A DNA stretch of 14,464 bases from JBDTNQ01 sp039933635 (GCA_039933635.1 JBDTNQ010000114.1:1-14464); one strand, 5' to 3'; counted from the first letter of the stretch, positions 5,122 through 13,197 are shown. Program-made: numbers and translations. Notes: generated by a model from the letters alone, not told the origin.

Positions 5122-7998
5122 ATGACCTTCCCGCAGATCCGCGTTGCCATGGTTTGTGCGTTCGTCGGTGTGCTGGCTGCGACGTCCGTCGCGGTGGCCC
5201 AGACGCCGCCACCCGCGGGGCGCGAGACGTCCGCTGCGTCGGTCTCGTCCTTCCCGCTCGCGGCGTCGATGCCCATCGATCCGGAAGTGGTGGTTGGCAC
5301 GCTTCCGAATGGCCTCCGCTACTACGTCCGCCCGAACGCCAAGCCCGCCAACCGCGCGGAACTGCGGCTGGTGGTGAAGGCAGGCTCAGTGCTCGAAGAC
5401 GACGACCAGCAGGGGCTGGCGCACTTCGTCGAGCACATGCAGTTCGAGGGGACCACGCATTTTCCGGGACAGGGCATCAACGATTTCCTGTCGTCGCTCG
5501 GCTTGAGCATCGGCGCGGATGCGAATGCCCAGACGAGCTACGACGACACGCAGTACACGCTCCGCGTGCCCACGACCATTCCGGGCGTGCTGGATCGAGC
5601 GTTGCTGGTCCTCGAGGACTGGGCGGGTGCCGCGACCTTCGATCAGGCCGCCATCGATCGCGAGCGCAACATCGTGCTCTCGGAGTGGCGCATGCACCTG
5701 GGCGCGGGCGAGCGCACGCAGGACAAGATCCGTCGCGCCCAGCTCGAGGGATCGCGGTACGCCGTGCGCCCGCCGATTGGCGATCCCGCCATCATTCAGC
5801 GGGCGCAGCGCGAGCAGCTGACGCGGTTCTACCGTGACTGGTACCGGCCGGATCTGATGGCGGTGATTGTCGTCGGCGACGTCAATCGCGATGCGGTCGT
5901 GGCGATGATCAAGGCGCACTTCTCCGGGCTCGCCTCACCCTCGCCCCAGCGGCCACGCCCCGACTTCGACGTGCCCGAGCACGCCGGCACGAAGTACGCG
6001 ATTGTCACCGACAAGGAGAGCACGGCCACCGTCATCGAGCTCAGCGACCTGCGGCCCGCGCGCAATCAGGGATCGGTCGGCGGGTACCGCGACGTCATGC
6101 GCGATCGGTTGTTCGCGGCCATGCTCGGGGATCGCCTGGACGAGCTGAGCCAGAGCGCCGCGCCGCCGTTTCTGAGGGCCGGCGCCGATCGCGGACTCTT
6201 TCCGTCGCCGCGGACCAAGGACGAGGCGAGCCTGCAGGCGCTCGTGCCGAACAGCGGCGTCGCGCGCGGGCTCGATGCGCTCCTCACCGAGCTCGAGCGT
6301 GTGGCGCGCTTCGGCTTCACGGCGACGGAGTTGACCCGCGCCAAGGAAATCCTGATGCGCGGATCGGAGCGGATCGTCACGGAGAGTCCCGACCGCGAGT
6401 CGGAGAGCCGCGCGGATGAGTACACGCGCAACATGCTCGAAGACGAGGCGTTGCCGACCATCTGGCAGGAACTCGCGTTCCATCGGCGCTTTCTCCCTGG
6501 CATCACGCTGGCCGAGGTGAACGCGATGACCGCCGACTGGTTTCCCGATCGAAACCGGCTTGTGATCGTGTCGGGTCCTGACGCCAACGGCATCGTGCTG
6601 CCGACCGAGGCGCAGCTCGCGGCCGTGGTGCAGACCGCCGCGGCGAAGAAGCTCGAGCCGTACGTGGATACGGCGGTGGGCGAGGCCTTGATGGACGCGC
6701 CGCCGCGGCGCGGCTCCATCGTGCGGACCGTGACGCGCGCCGAGGCGGGCATCACCGAGTGGACGCTGTCGAACGGCGCCACCGTCGTCTTGAAGCCGAC
6801 GACCCTGAAGGAGGATCAAATCCTGTTTCGCGCCGTGTCGCCGGGCGGAACCTCGCTCGCATCCGACGCGGACTTCATGTCCGCGCGCGTCGCCGATTCG
6901 GTGGTCACCGCCGGTGGCGTGGGGCGCTTCAACAGCGTGGTCCTCGATCGGCTGCTTTCGGCGAAGGCCGTCGCCGTGACGCCGTTCATTGGTGAGATCG
7001 AGGAAGGCATGACCGGCGGCAGCACGCCGGACGACCTCGAGACGATGTTCCAGCTCCTGTATCTGCGGTTCACGCAGCCGCGGGCGGACGCGACGGCCTT
7101 CGCGGCCATGTCATCGCAGGCGCGCGAGTTGCTGGCGAATCAGATGGCGAGTCCGGATGTCGTTTTCGATCACGCGATCGAGTCGGTCTTCGGCGCGAAC
7201 CATCCCCGGAGGCAGCCCGAAACGCCCGCGACCGTGGACCAGTGGAATCTTGCGAAGTCTCTCGAGTTCTACAAGGCCCGATTTGCCGACGCGAGTCACT
7301 TCACGTTCGTATTCGTGGGTAGCTTCACGCCGGACAGGATCAAGCCGCTCGTCGAAACCTACCTGGCCAGCCTGCCCGCGACCCGAACACAGGAGACCTG
7401 GCGCGACCTCGGCATCAGGCCCCCGTCCGGCGTCGTGGAGAAGACGATTCAGAAGGGTCTGGCGCCGAAGAGTCAGGTGGCGATCGTGTTCTCGGGACCA
7501 TTCCAGTACGACGCGGAGCACCGGTTGGCGTTACGGACGATGACGCTGGTACTGCAGTCGCGCCTGCTCGACACGATCCGACAGGAACTCGGCGGGACGT
7601 ACAGCATCACCGCCGAGCCGGCGATGGAGAAGTCGCCGATGCCCGAATACAGCGTGCGGATCGAGTGGACCTGCGATCCGGCACGCACCGCCACGCTCGT
7701 GCAGCGGGTGTTTCAGGAAATTGAGTTCGTGAAGAACGTCCGGTTCTCGCCCTCGCAGGTCGCGCTGATCCGCGAAAGCCTGCTGCGGGAGTTCGAGAAG
7801 AACAGCCAGGACAACGGCTTCCTGCTGAATCAGATTGCCCGGTCCTACGAGGACGGAGACGCCGCGGGCGTCGGTGGCGTGGAACGTGTGCCCGAGCGCA
7901 TCGCGGCCCTGACCGCCGAGGCGATCCAGTCGGCCGCCCAGACCTATCTCAACACCGCGAACTACGTGAAGGTGACGCTGATGCCGGAGGCCAAGTAG
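5122..7998 (+). CDS. Secreted M16 family zinc metalloprotease (PqqL/FusC-like)
   Basis: A 958-residue protein; about 930-960 residues is usual for the PqqL-like branch of M16. A signal peptide (1-27, ending VAVAQ) sends it to the periplasm. The N-terminal half (about 55-520) carries the inverted zinc motif HFVEH with His101, Glu104 and His105, and the downstream pair Glu181 and Glu188 in ERNIVLSE, spaced seven apart as in pitrilysin, the second completing the zinc site. The C-terminal half (about 545-955) is the inactive partner domain and keeps the substrate-holding Arg820 and Tyr827 (IRQELGGTY). Such enzymes form a closed chamber that degrades peptides or small proteins. It begins 33 bases after the kinase stop and may share its transcript. 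The following gene on this strand is a TonB-dependent receptor, as in Fus-type protein import loci; function is inferred from family. Confidence 0.92.
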   Translation: MTFPQIRVAMVCAFVGVLAATSVAVAQTPPPAGRETSAASVSSFPLAASMPIDPEVVVGTLPNGLRYYVRPNAKPANRAELRLVVKAGSVLEDDDQQGLAHFVEHMQFEGTTHFPGQGINDFLSSLGLSIGADANAQTSYDDTQYTLRVPTTIPGVLDRALLVLEDWAGAATFDQAAIDRERNIVLSEWRMHLGAGERTQDKIRRAQLEGSRYAVRPPIGDPAIIQRAQREQLTRFYRDWYRPDLMAVIVVGDVNRDAVVAMIKAHFSGLASPSPQRPRPDFDVPEHAGTKYAIVTDKESTATVIELSDLRPARNQGSVGGYRDVMRDRLFAAMLGDRLDELSQSAAPPFLRAGADRGLFPSPRTKDEASLQALVPNSGVARGLDALLTELERVARFGFTATELTRAKEILMRGSERIVTESPDRESESRADEYTRNMLEDEALPTIWQELAFHRRFLPGITLAEVNAMTADWFPDRNRLVIVSGPDANGIVLPTEAQLAAVVQTAAAKKLEPYVDTAVGEALMDAPPRRGSIVRTVTRAEAGITEWTLSNGATVVLKPTTLKEDQILFRAVSPGGTSLASDADFMSARVADSVVTAGGVGRFNSVVLDRLLSAKAVAVTPFIGEIEEGMTGGSTPDDLETMFQLLYLRFTQPRADATAFAAMSSQARELLANQMASPDVVFDHAIESVFGANHPRRQPETPATVDQWNLAKSLEFYKARFADASHFTFVFVGSFTPDRIKPLVETYLASLPATRTQETWRDLGIRPPSGVVEKTIQKGLAPKSQVAIVFSGPFQYDAEHRLALRTMTLVLQSRLLDTIRQELGGTYSITAEPAMEKSPMPEYSVRIEWTCDPARTATLVQRVFQEIEFVKNVRFSPSQVALIRESLLREFEKNSQDNGFLLNQIARSYEDGDAAGVGGVERVPERIAALTAEAIQSAAQTYLNTANYVKVTLMPEAK

Positions 7999-8013
7999 GG
8001 CCGCGCCTGCACG

Positions 8014-8029
8014 GCTCGCTCGTGCGAGC
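8014..8029 (+). terminator. Short hairpin after the M16 protease gene
   Basis: GCTCGC (8014-8019) and GCGAGC (8024-8029) form a six-pair stem with a TCGT loop, 15 bases after the stop codon. No T-run follows, so it is at best a weak or factor-assisted terminator or a 3'-end protecting stem. Such stems are common by chance in this base composition. Confidence 0.3.
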
Positions 8030-8183
8030 GGGCAGCGTTCGCCTTACTCGGTCGATAGGGATGTCGTTCCCCCGGCCGAATTCCGGGCGTGTGTTCCCGC
8101 GGGACGTCACCTAGGCGACTACGGCCGTCGTCAGTGCGACCAGGCGACAGGTCGGACCACGCGCCTGTCAGATACGTTTTAGG

Positions 8184-8212
8184 TTGATCAATACGGTGCG
8201 CTGCAGTATGTT
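8184..8212 (+). promoter_or_regulatory. Candidate sigma-70-type promoter
   Basis: TTGATC (8184-8189) and TATGTT (8207-8212) match four of six positions each of the -35 and -10 consensus and are separated by exactly 17 bases. They lie in the most AT-rich part of the long gap, and transcription would start near 8219, just before the ATG of the regulator relic at 8227. The -35 overlaps the palindrome TTGATCAA (8184-8191). It is the best-spaced promoter candidate in the window and could drive the receptor gene with a leader of about 400 bases. Confidence 0.45.
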
Positions 8213-8228
8213 TTGCCGCAATCCGTAT
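8191..8228. repeat. Inverted repeat overlapping the candidate promoter
   Basis: ATACGGTGCG (8191-8200) pairs with CGCA (8217-8220) plus CCGTAT (8223-8228), ten pairs with a two-base bulge (AT) and a 16-base loop. The arms flank the -10 hexamer TATGTT. The element could be an operator for the regulator whose remains follow, or a leader hairpin. Position and symmetry are seen; the role is inferred. Confidence 0.4.
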
Positions 8229-8491
8229 GATCTCTCCGGTCAGACAGATCGAAAAGGTCCGTCCATCACCAGGACGGACCGAGATCGTCACCCAGCACAT
8301 CACTGGCCTCATCGCCCGTGGGCAACGGGGCGGAGGGCTACGAACTGCCCCTCCGGCGCCCACGCGTGCGTTTGCTTGGGGGCTGGTCAGCGTCCGCGCG
8401 CGCCTGCAGGCGCGCGCGTCGAAGGCGTGCGTTCATCGCCGTCGCTCGGCCGAGAGGCACCGGAAGATTGGTCAGCGAGTCGGAGCCGTGA
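8227..8491 (+). pseudogene. Relic of a GntR-family regulator (winged-helix part, frameshifted)
   Basis: From the ATG at 8227 the frame gives IEKVRPSPGRTEIVTQHITG and then LIARGQ, which resembles the first helix of the GntR winged helix (usually V.EQI..LI..G.L). If one G is removed from the GGGG at 8327-8330, reading continues RAEGYELP, matching the G...G..LP turn. A segment of family-like length follows (RVRLLG about eight residues later, FIAVARPRGTGRLVSE at the wing), ending at TGA 8489-8491. The recognition-helix part is poorly conserved and there is no effector domain. I read it as a decayed, truncated regulator gene of about 87 codons. GntR/FadR-type regulators are often encoded beside transport genes. 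Chance similarity in GC-rich DNA is the main alternative. Confidence 0.4.
8256..8280 (-). terminator. Perfect 9-bp hairpin, terminator-like on the minus strand
   Basis: GGTCCGTCC (8256-8264) and GGACGGACC (8272-8280) are perfect inverted copies around a seven-base loop. AAAA at 8252-8255 becomes TTTT directly after the stem on the minus strand, which is the layout of an intrinsic terminator for leftward transcription; no T-run follows on the plus strand. No minus-strand gene is visible to its right that would need it. It lies within the first codons of the regulator relic. Confidence 0.35.
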
Positions 8492-8626
8492 TCGCGCGGC
8501 GGCGAACGCTTGAGTGAAGGACGACCTGTTGTACGCCGCGCACAACGAGATGGCCGAGCCGTGCGAACGCACATTGCAGTTCCCGGGCTCCCCAAGACGC
8601 AGGTGGATGGCGATGGAGGAGGGTGC
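8492..8626. other. Leader region of the TonB-dependent receptor gene
   Basis: This stretch between the relic's stop and the receptor start shows no gene. The receptor frame is open back to 8510, but those extra codons are Arg-rich and precede the signal peptide, so they are not thought to be translated. A strong ribosome-binding site, GGAGGAGGG, ends it (8615-8623). I see no riboswitch-like fold. Confidence 0.5.
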
Positions 8627-11600
8627 ATGTCGATGCGAATGAGGGTGAGGGCACTTCTTGCCAGTTTGTTCCTGCTTTCCGCCGCCGGGCTGGCTTCGGC
8701 GCAGGTGAGCACCGGCACGGTGTCGGGCACCGTGAAGGACGCACAGGGGGGCGTGGTCCCAGGGGCGACGGCCACCCTGATCAGCGAGTCGCGCGGCACG
8801 CGGTCGACGCCTGTCACCACGAACGCGACCGGTGACTTCGTGTTCGTCAACATCGCGCCGGATACCTACGCACTCGAAGTGACGATGCCGTCGTTCAAGA
8901 CGCTGAAGCGGCCGGGCGTCACGGTCAGCGCGCAATCGCGATCGGCGCTTGGCGCCGTGACCCTCGAAATCGGCGGTGCGAGCGAGACGGTCAACGTCAC
9001 GAGCGAAGCTCCGCAGATCCAGGCGACGACCGGTGAACGATCGTTCACGGTTGCGACCGAATCGGTGGCGAACCTGCCGATCGCCAGCCGCAGCTTCGCG
9101 GCGCTCGTCGACCTCACACCCGGTGTCACCGGCGGCAACCGGGTGGGTGATTCGTCCTCGACCGGCGGCGGATCGAACAACTACATGATGGACGGCGTGT
9201 CCACCGTCGAGCCCGGCAGCAACCGCTTGATGGTGGCCGTCAACGTCGAGTCGATTGCGGAAGTCAAAGTGCTCACCTCGAGCTACCAGGCCGAGTACGG
9301 CCGATCAAGTGGTCTGCAGGTGACCGCGATCACCAAGAGCGGCAGCAACCGCTTTCACGGCTCCCTCTACGACGTCGAGCGCAATTCAGACTGGAACGCC
9401 AATAGCCGTACGAACAAGCTCAACGGCGATCCGAAGAGTACGACGAGAGAGCGCGACTGGGGCTACTCGATCGGTGGCCCGGTCGGCCGACCGGGCGGGC
9501 ACAACAAGCTGTTCTTCTTCTACGCCCAGGAGTTCCAGCCGCGCACCACAGGCAACAACGTCGTTCGATTTCGCGTGCCGACCGCGCTCGAGCGGCTGGG
9601 CGACTTCTCGCAGACCCTGGATAACAACCAGAACGCCTTTCCCTACATCAGGGATTCGCGACTGTCCGGGACCTGCTCGTCGTCGAACCAGGCCGCGTGC
9701 TTCAAGGACGGCGGCGTGCTCGGCCGGATTCCGGCTAGCCGGCTCTATCAGACCGGCCTGAACATCCTGAATCTCTATCCGTTGCCCAACGTCACCGGAC
9801 AGGCCTACAACTACGAGTTGACCCGGCCCGAGCAGAGCCTGTCGGCGTGGCAGCCCGTCATTCGCGTGGACTACCAGCCGATGTCGTCCTTGCGCGGCAC
9901 GTTCAAGTTCACGGAGTGGGGACAGCCCAAGCGCCTCATTCTCGGGTCGCTGCCGGGCTTCAACGACACGCAGATGAATCACCCCGTCGTGCCGCTCCTG
10001 GCCGCGTCGATCAACTACACGATTAATTCGACGACGTTCTTCGAAGCCACGGTGGGCCATACGGGACACAGCCAGGCCGGATGCGCGCTGAACGGCGCGG
10101 GCGTCAATTTCTGCACGGCCGGCTTCTCGATGAATCCGAGCGCGAACGTGTTGAATTCGGGGCTGGGCGACCTGCCGTTCCTCTACCCCGATGCCCTCGT
10201 CGTGCCGTCCGGCAGCTATCAGGAGAAAGCGCTGAAGGAAGTGGCGCCGCCGATCTACGACGGGACCCGCATCCTGCTGCCACCGCCGTTCTCGTGGGGC
10301 AACCGCATCGCGAACGCCCCGCCGAACAACACGTATCCCGGCTTCGTCGATCGCGACTCGATCAACGACTTCTCGATGAGCCTGACACGCGTGATGGGAC
10401 CGCACACCGTCAAGGCCGGTTTCTACGACCAGCACAGTGCCAAGCAGCAGAATCGCGGTAATCCGTTCGGGGCCCTGAACTTCGGGAACGACACGAACAA
10501 CCCGATCGACTCCGGTTTCGGGTTTGCGAACGCCGCGCTCGGCGTCTTCAGTTCGTATTCCCAGGCGTCGCGGTTCCTCGAGGGCAACTACGTCTACAAC
10601 AACGCCGAGTTCTACGTCCAGGACAACTGGAAGCTGGGGCCGCGCCTCACGCTCGACTACGGCGTGCGGTTCGTGCATCAGCAGCCGCAGTACGACACGC
10701 TGCTGCAGGCGTCCAACTTCCTGCCGGAGCGCTACGACGTGGGCACTGCGCCCATCCTCTACGTCGCCGGCTGCGCCAACGGCGTTTACCCGTGCTCGGG
10801 GACGAACCGGCAGGCGAAGAATCCGCTGACGGGCCAGTTCCTCGGCCCCAATTCGACCCTCGCCATCGGCGCCGTCGTTCCGGGCACGGGCGACCAGACC
10901 GATGGCATCCGCCAGTCAGGGAACGGCATCGCGAAGACGACGTACACCTGGCCCGGTCTGGTAGTGGCACCGCGCTTCGGCATGGCGTACGACGTGATGG
11001 GGTCGCAGAAGCTCGTGGTGCGGGGCGGGGGCGGATTGTTCTACGATCGTCCGAGCGGCAACTCGATCTTCGATCAGATCACGAACCCGCCGATCGTCCA
11101 GAGTGTGACCGTGCGTTATGCCCAGCTGCAGTCGCTCGGTTCCGGCGGCCTGACCACAAGCACGCCGCCGACGTTGACGACCTTCGAGTACGACTCGAAT
11201 ATCCCTTCGTCGGCGCAGTGGAATGCCGGCGTGCAGATGGCGTTGCCGTGGTCGTCGGCCCTCGACATCTCATACGTCGGGCAGCATGGGTACAACATCC
11301 TTCAGGGGCAGAACCTGAACGCCGTCGACCTGGGCGCTGCGTTCCTGCCACAGAACCAGGATCCGTCCCTGGCGGCCAGTGCGACGCCGGGCGCCTCGGC
11401 CGTGACGAGCGACCAGATGCGTGCGATTCGCGGATTCAGCTCCATCAACCAGACGGCCAGCTGGCTCAACCGAACGTACCACTCCGTGCAGATCTCGCTG
11501 CAGCGCCGCTTTTCGCACGGTCTGTCATTCGGCTTCAACGACACGATGGGGCTCTACGATCACCAGAACACGACCCCGCGGTTCGAACACGGTGCGGACG

Positions 11601-12301
11601 GATCCTTTCGTCTGCGCGCCGACCAGGCCACAGCCGACAAGATGCTGGGCGACAACAACCCGGTGGCTCACCTGATGAAGGCCAACTTCGTGTGGGATCT
11701 GCCGGATCTCAAGAGCGATCGGCCGGCGCTGCGCGCCGTGGGTCTCGTGATCAACGACTGGCAATTGTCCGGGATCTGGACGGGATCGACCGGCAGCGCC
11801 TACTCGGTCGGGTTCAGCTACCAGAACGGCGGATCGAACGTGAACCTGACCGGCTCGCCGGACTTCGGGGCCCGGATCAACATCGTCGGCGATCCTGGAG
11901 CGGGCTGCAGCGGTGACCCGTACCGTCAGTTCAACACGTCGGCGTTCCAGGGGCCGTCGGTTGGCAGCGTTGGGCTCGAGTCGGGGAACAACTACGTCAA
12001 GGGCTGTTCCTCGAGCGCGCTGGACCTTTCAATCGCGCGGAACATCCGTCTCGGTGGCGGCCGGGCCGTCCAACTGCGCGTGGACTTGTTCAACGCACCC
12101 GATCAGGCCGGCATCACGGGCCGGAATGCGAGCATCAGCCTGGCGAATCCCAACGATCCGATCACGGCGCAGAACCTGCCGTTCGACGCGAGCGGGAACC
12201 TCATTGATTCACGCTCGCGGCCGCGCGGGGCCGGGTTTGGCGTGGCCAACGGCTATCAGTCGCCGCGATCGGTTCAGGCGCAGGTGCGATTCCAGTTCTG
12301 A
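8627..12301 (+). CDS. TonB-dependent outer-membrane receptor, Oar-like
   Basis: A 1224-residue outer-membrane protein. Residues 1-25 are a signal peptide (LASA before Gln26). Residues 28-112 form a carboxypeptidase-regulatory-like beta-sandwich (GTVSGTVKDAQGGVVPGATAT, FVFVNIAPDTYALEV), as in Oar-like receptors, which are very numerous in Acidobacteriota. A plug domain follows (about 138-245; NNYMMDGVSTVEPGSN, EYGRSSGLQVTAITKSGSN), then a very large barrel ending in the aromatic FQF expected of an outer-membrane signal. All eight cysteines fall in four close pairs (350/358, 486/496, 716/723, 1094/1127). The substrate cannot be told from sequence; no clear TonB box was seen. I chose the ATG at 8627 because of GGAGGAGGG just upstream and the signal peptide. 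The neighbouring M16 protease suggests a peptide or protein substrate. Confidence 0.93.
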   Translation: MSMRMRVRALLASLFLLSAAGLASAQVSTGTVSGTVKDAQGGVVPGATATLISESRGTRSTPVTTNATGDFVFVNIAPDTYALEVTMPSFKTLKRPGVTVSAQSRSALGAVTLEIGGASETVNVTSEAPQIQATTGERSFTVATESVANLPIASRSFAALVDLTPGVTGGNRVGDSSSTGGGSNNYMMDGVSTVEPGSNRLMVAVNVESIAEVKVLTSSYQAEYGRSSGLQVTAITKSGSNRFHGSLYDVERNSDWNANSRTNKLNGDPKSTTRERDWGYSIGGPVGRPGGHNKLFFFYAQEFQPRTTGNNVVRFRVPTALERLGDFSQTLDNNQNAFPYIRDSRLSGTCSSSNQAACFKDGGVLGRIPASRLYQTGLNILNLYPLPNVTGQAYNYELTRPEQSLSAWQPVIRVDYQPMSSLRGTFKFTEWGQPKRLILGSLPGFNDTQMNHPVVPLLAASINYTINSTTFFEATVGHTGHSQAGCALNGAGVNFCTAGFSMNPSANVLNSGLGDLPFLYPDALVVPSGSYQEKALKEVAPPIYDGTRILLPPPFSWGNRIANAPPNNTYPGFVDRDSINDFSMSLTRVMGPHTVKAGFYDQHSAKQQNRGNPFGALNFGNDTNNPIDSGFGFANAALGVFSSYSQASRFLEGNYVYNNAEFYVQDNWKLGPRLTLDYGVRFVHQQPQYDTLLQASNFLPERYDVGTAPILYVAGCANGVYPCSGTNRQAKNPLTGQFLGPNSTLAIGAVVPGTGDQTDGIRQSGNGIAKTTYTWPGLVVAPRFGMAYDVMGSQKLVVRGGGGLFYDRPSGNSIFDQITNPPIVQSVTVRYAQLQSLGSGGLTTSTPPTLTTFEYDSNIPSSAQWNAGVQMALPWSSALDISYVGQHGYNILQGQNLNAVDLGAAFLPQNQDPSLAASATPGASAVTSDQMRAIRGFSSINQTASWLNRTYHSVQISLQRRFSHGLSFGFNDTMGLYDHQNTTPRFEHGADGSFRLRADQATADKMLGDNNPVAHLMKANFVWDLPDLKSDRPALRAVGLVINDWQLSGIWTGSTGSAYSVGFSYQNGGSNVNLTGSPDFGARINIVGDPGAGCSGDPYRQFNTSAFQGPSVGSVGLESGNNYVKGCSSSALDLSIARNIRLGGGRAVQLRVDLFNAPDQAGITGRNASISLANPNDPITAQNLPFDASGNLIDSRSRPRGAGFGVANGYQSPRSVQAQVRFQF

Positions 12302-12314
12302 TCGTCTCTCCGTC

Positions 12315-12342
12315 GGGTCCCGGATCGTCGGATCCGGGACCC
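12315..12342. terminator. Perfect 12-bp hairpin between convergent genes
   Basis: GGGTCCCGGATC (12315-12326) and GATCCGGGACCC (12331-12342) are perfect inverted copies around a GTCG tetraloop, 13 bases after the receptor stop and 42 before the end of the converging minus-strand gene. It is the strongest hairpin in the window and is placed to end transcription from both sides. It lacks a T-run on either strand, so it may act with Rho or as a barrier to 3' decay. Confidence 0.7.
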
Positions 12343-12384
12343 GCGATCCCCGCCTTCTACGGACTCATCGGGGACGGCGAAGTT

Positions 12385-13197
12385 CTACTGCTGCCCGAGA
12401 ATCAGCGGCAGCCCGCTCTTGCCGCCGCCGACCACCACGACCTTGGCGTTGGGGCTCTTGGCCAGTTCCAGCGTTGCTTCGATGCCTTTCCACTCCAGCA
12501 GTTTGTCGGAAATGCCCGAGGTGACGATCGTCTGGAAGTCGGCGATGCCGCGCGCCTCGATGCGCTTGCGCTCGGCTTCCTGTGTTTCCCGTGTCAGCGT
12601 GAACTGCATCTTCTGCGATTCCTGTTCCGCCTGTTGCTTGCTTTCGATCGACGCCTTCAGCGTGGGCGGCAAAGACATATCCCGCAGCAGCACCTTCTCG
12701 ACGACGACCCCTCGGGGCTGCAGCGCGGCGCTGACCTGCTCGAACATCTCCTCCTGCACGCGCTCTCGCGCCGTCGAGTAGAGGTCCGCGGCCTTGTGGG
12801 CCGACGTGACCGCGCGTATGGCCGACCGGAGCGTCGGCACGATGATCGTGTCGACGTACTCGGTGCCGACAGTCTGATAGACCTGACCCGCGGCATTGGG
12901 TGCCAGCCGGAAGAGCAACGATACTTCCAGCGTGAAGATCAGGCCCTCCTCCGACGGCGTGTTGCTGACTTCCTTGAGTTCCTGCGTGCGAACCGAGAGG
13001 TCGTGGACCACGTAGATCGGAGCGACGACGTTCAAACCCTCGCTCAGGGTCGTGCCGGTGACCTTGCCGAAGCGGGTCACGATGCCGACGTGCCCGGTCG
13101 GCACGCACGAGACCGAGCAGGCGCCGCCGACCGTCGCGATGATGAGAGCCGCCAGCAACGTCATGCTCGACAGGCTCCGAACCAGCACATTCGTCAT
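12385..13197 (-). CDS. SPFH/Band 7 (prohibitin-like) membrane protein
   Basis: A 270-residue protein with an N-terminal hydrophobic segment (about 9-27) followed by a Band 7 domain (about 33-205): GHVGIVTRFGKV, EGLNVVAP, then LIFTLEVSLLFRL and RSAIRAVTS. A charged helical region follows (about 184-217, ESKQQAEQESQKMQF and ETQEAERKRIEARGIADFQ). The end is short and hydrophobic (VVVVGGGKSGLPLIL). Prohibitin-type proteins form ring assemblies in the membrane and often control membrane proteases. Cys27 and Cys31 next to the hydrophobic segment could mark a lipoprotein, but the lipobox (GGAC) is poor, so a single TM anchor is more likely. AAAGGA five bases upstream supports the start. It is probably the last gene of a unit with the GIY-YIG gene (46-base gap). 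Confidence 0.88.
   Translation of the reverse strand: MTNVLVRSLSSMTLLAALIIATVGGACSVSCVPTGHVGIVTRFGKVTGTTLSEGLNVVAPIYVVHDLSVRTQELKEVSNTPSEEGLIFTLEVSLLFRLAPNAAGQVYQTVGTEYVDTIIVPTLRSAIRAVTSAHKAADLYSTARERVQEEMFEQVSAALQPRGVVVEKVLLRDMSLPPTLKASIESKQQAEQESQKMQFTLTRETQEAERKRIEARGIADFQTIVTSGISDKLLEWKGIEATLELAKSPNAKVVVVGGGKSGLPLILGQQ

Larger units (their letters stand above)
7999..8226. other. Non-coding stretch between the protease gene and the regulator relic
   Basis: No gene is supported in these 228 bases. They hold a GC-rich hairpin just after the protease stop (8014-8029), a loose inverted repeat GACAGG/CCTGTC (8146-8151 and 8164-8169), and from about 8170 a clearly more AT-rich patch with promoter-like hexamers and an inverted repeat. 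The plus-strand gap up to the receptor start is 628 bases in all, much longer than any other gap in the window. Confidence 0.6.

Noticed and set aside
5935..6819. Minus-strand open frame (294 codons) inside the M16 protease gene
   Set aside because: Compositionally a shadow of the protease; no motifs and no plausible start signals.
8146..8169. GACAGG/CCTGTC inverted repeat in the long gap
   Set aside because: Six pairs around a 12-base loop, not tied to any start, stop or promoter; expected by chance.
8510..8626. N-terminal extension of the receptor by 39 codons
   Set aside because: It would bury the signal peptide behind an Arg-rich stretch, and the strong GGAGGAGGG site points to the ATG at 8627.
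9386..10678. Long minus-strand open frame (430 codons) inside the receptor gene
   Set aside because: It lies entirely within the receptor, is Arg/Val/Glu-rich as expected from the complement of a GC-rich gene, and shows no domain, signal peptide or ribosome-binding site.
10792..11916. Plus-strand open frame (374 codons) in a second frame of the receptor gene
   Set aside because: The translation is rich in Arg, Gly and Pro without recognisable motifs, while the overlapping receptor frame carries clear outer-membrane features.
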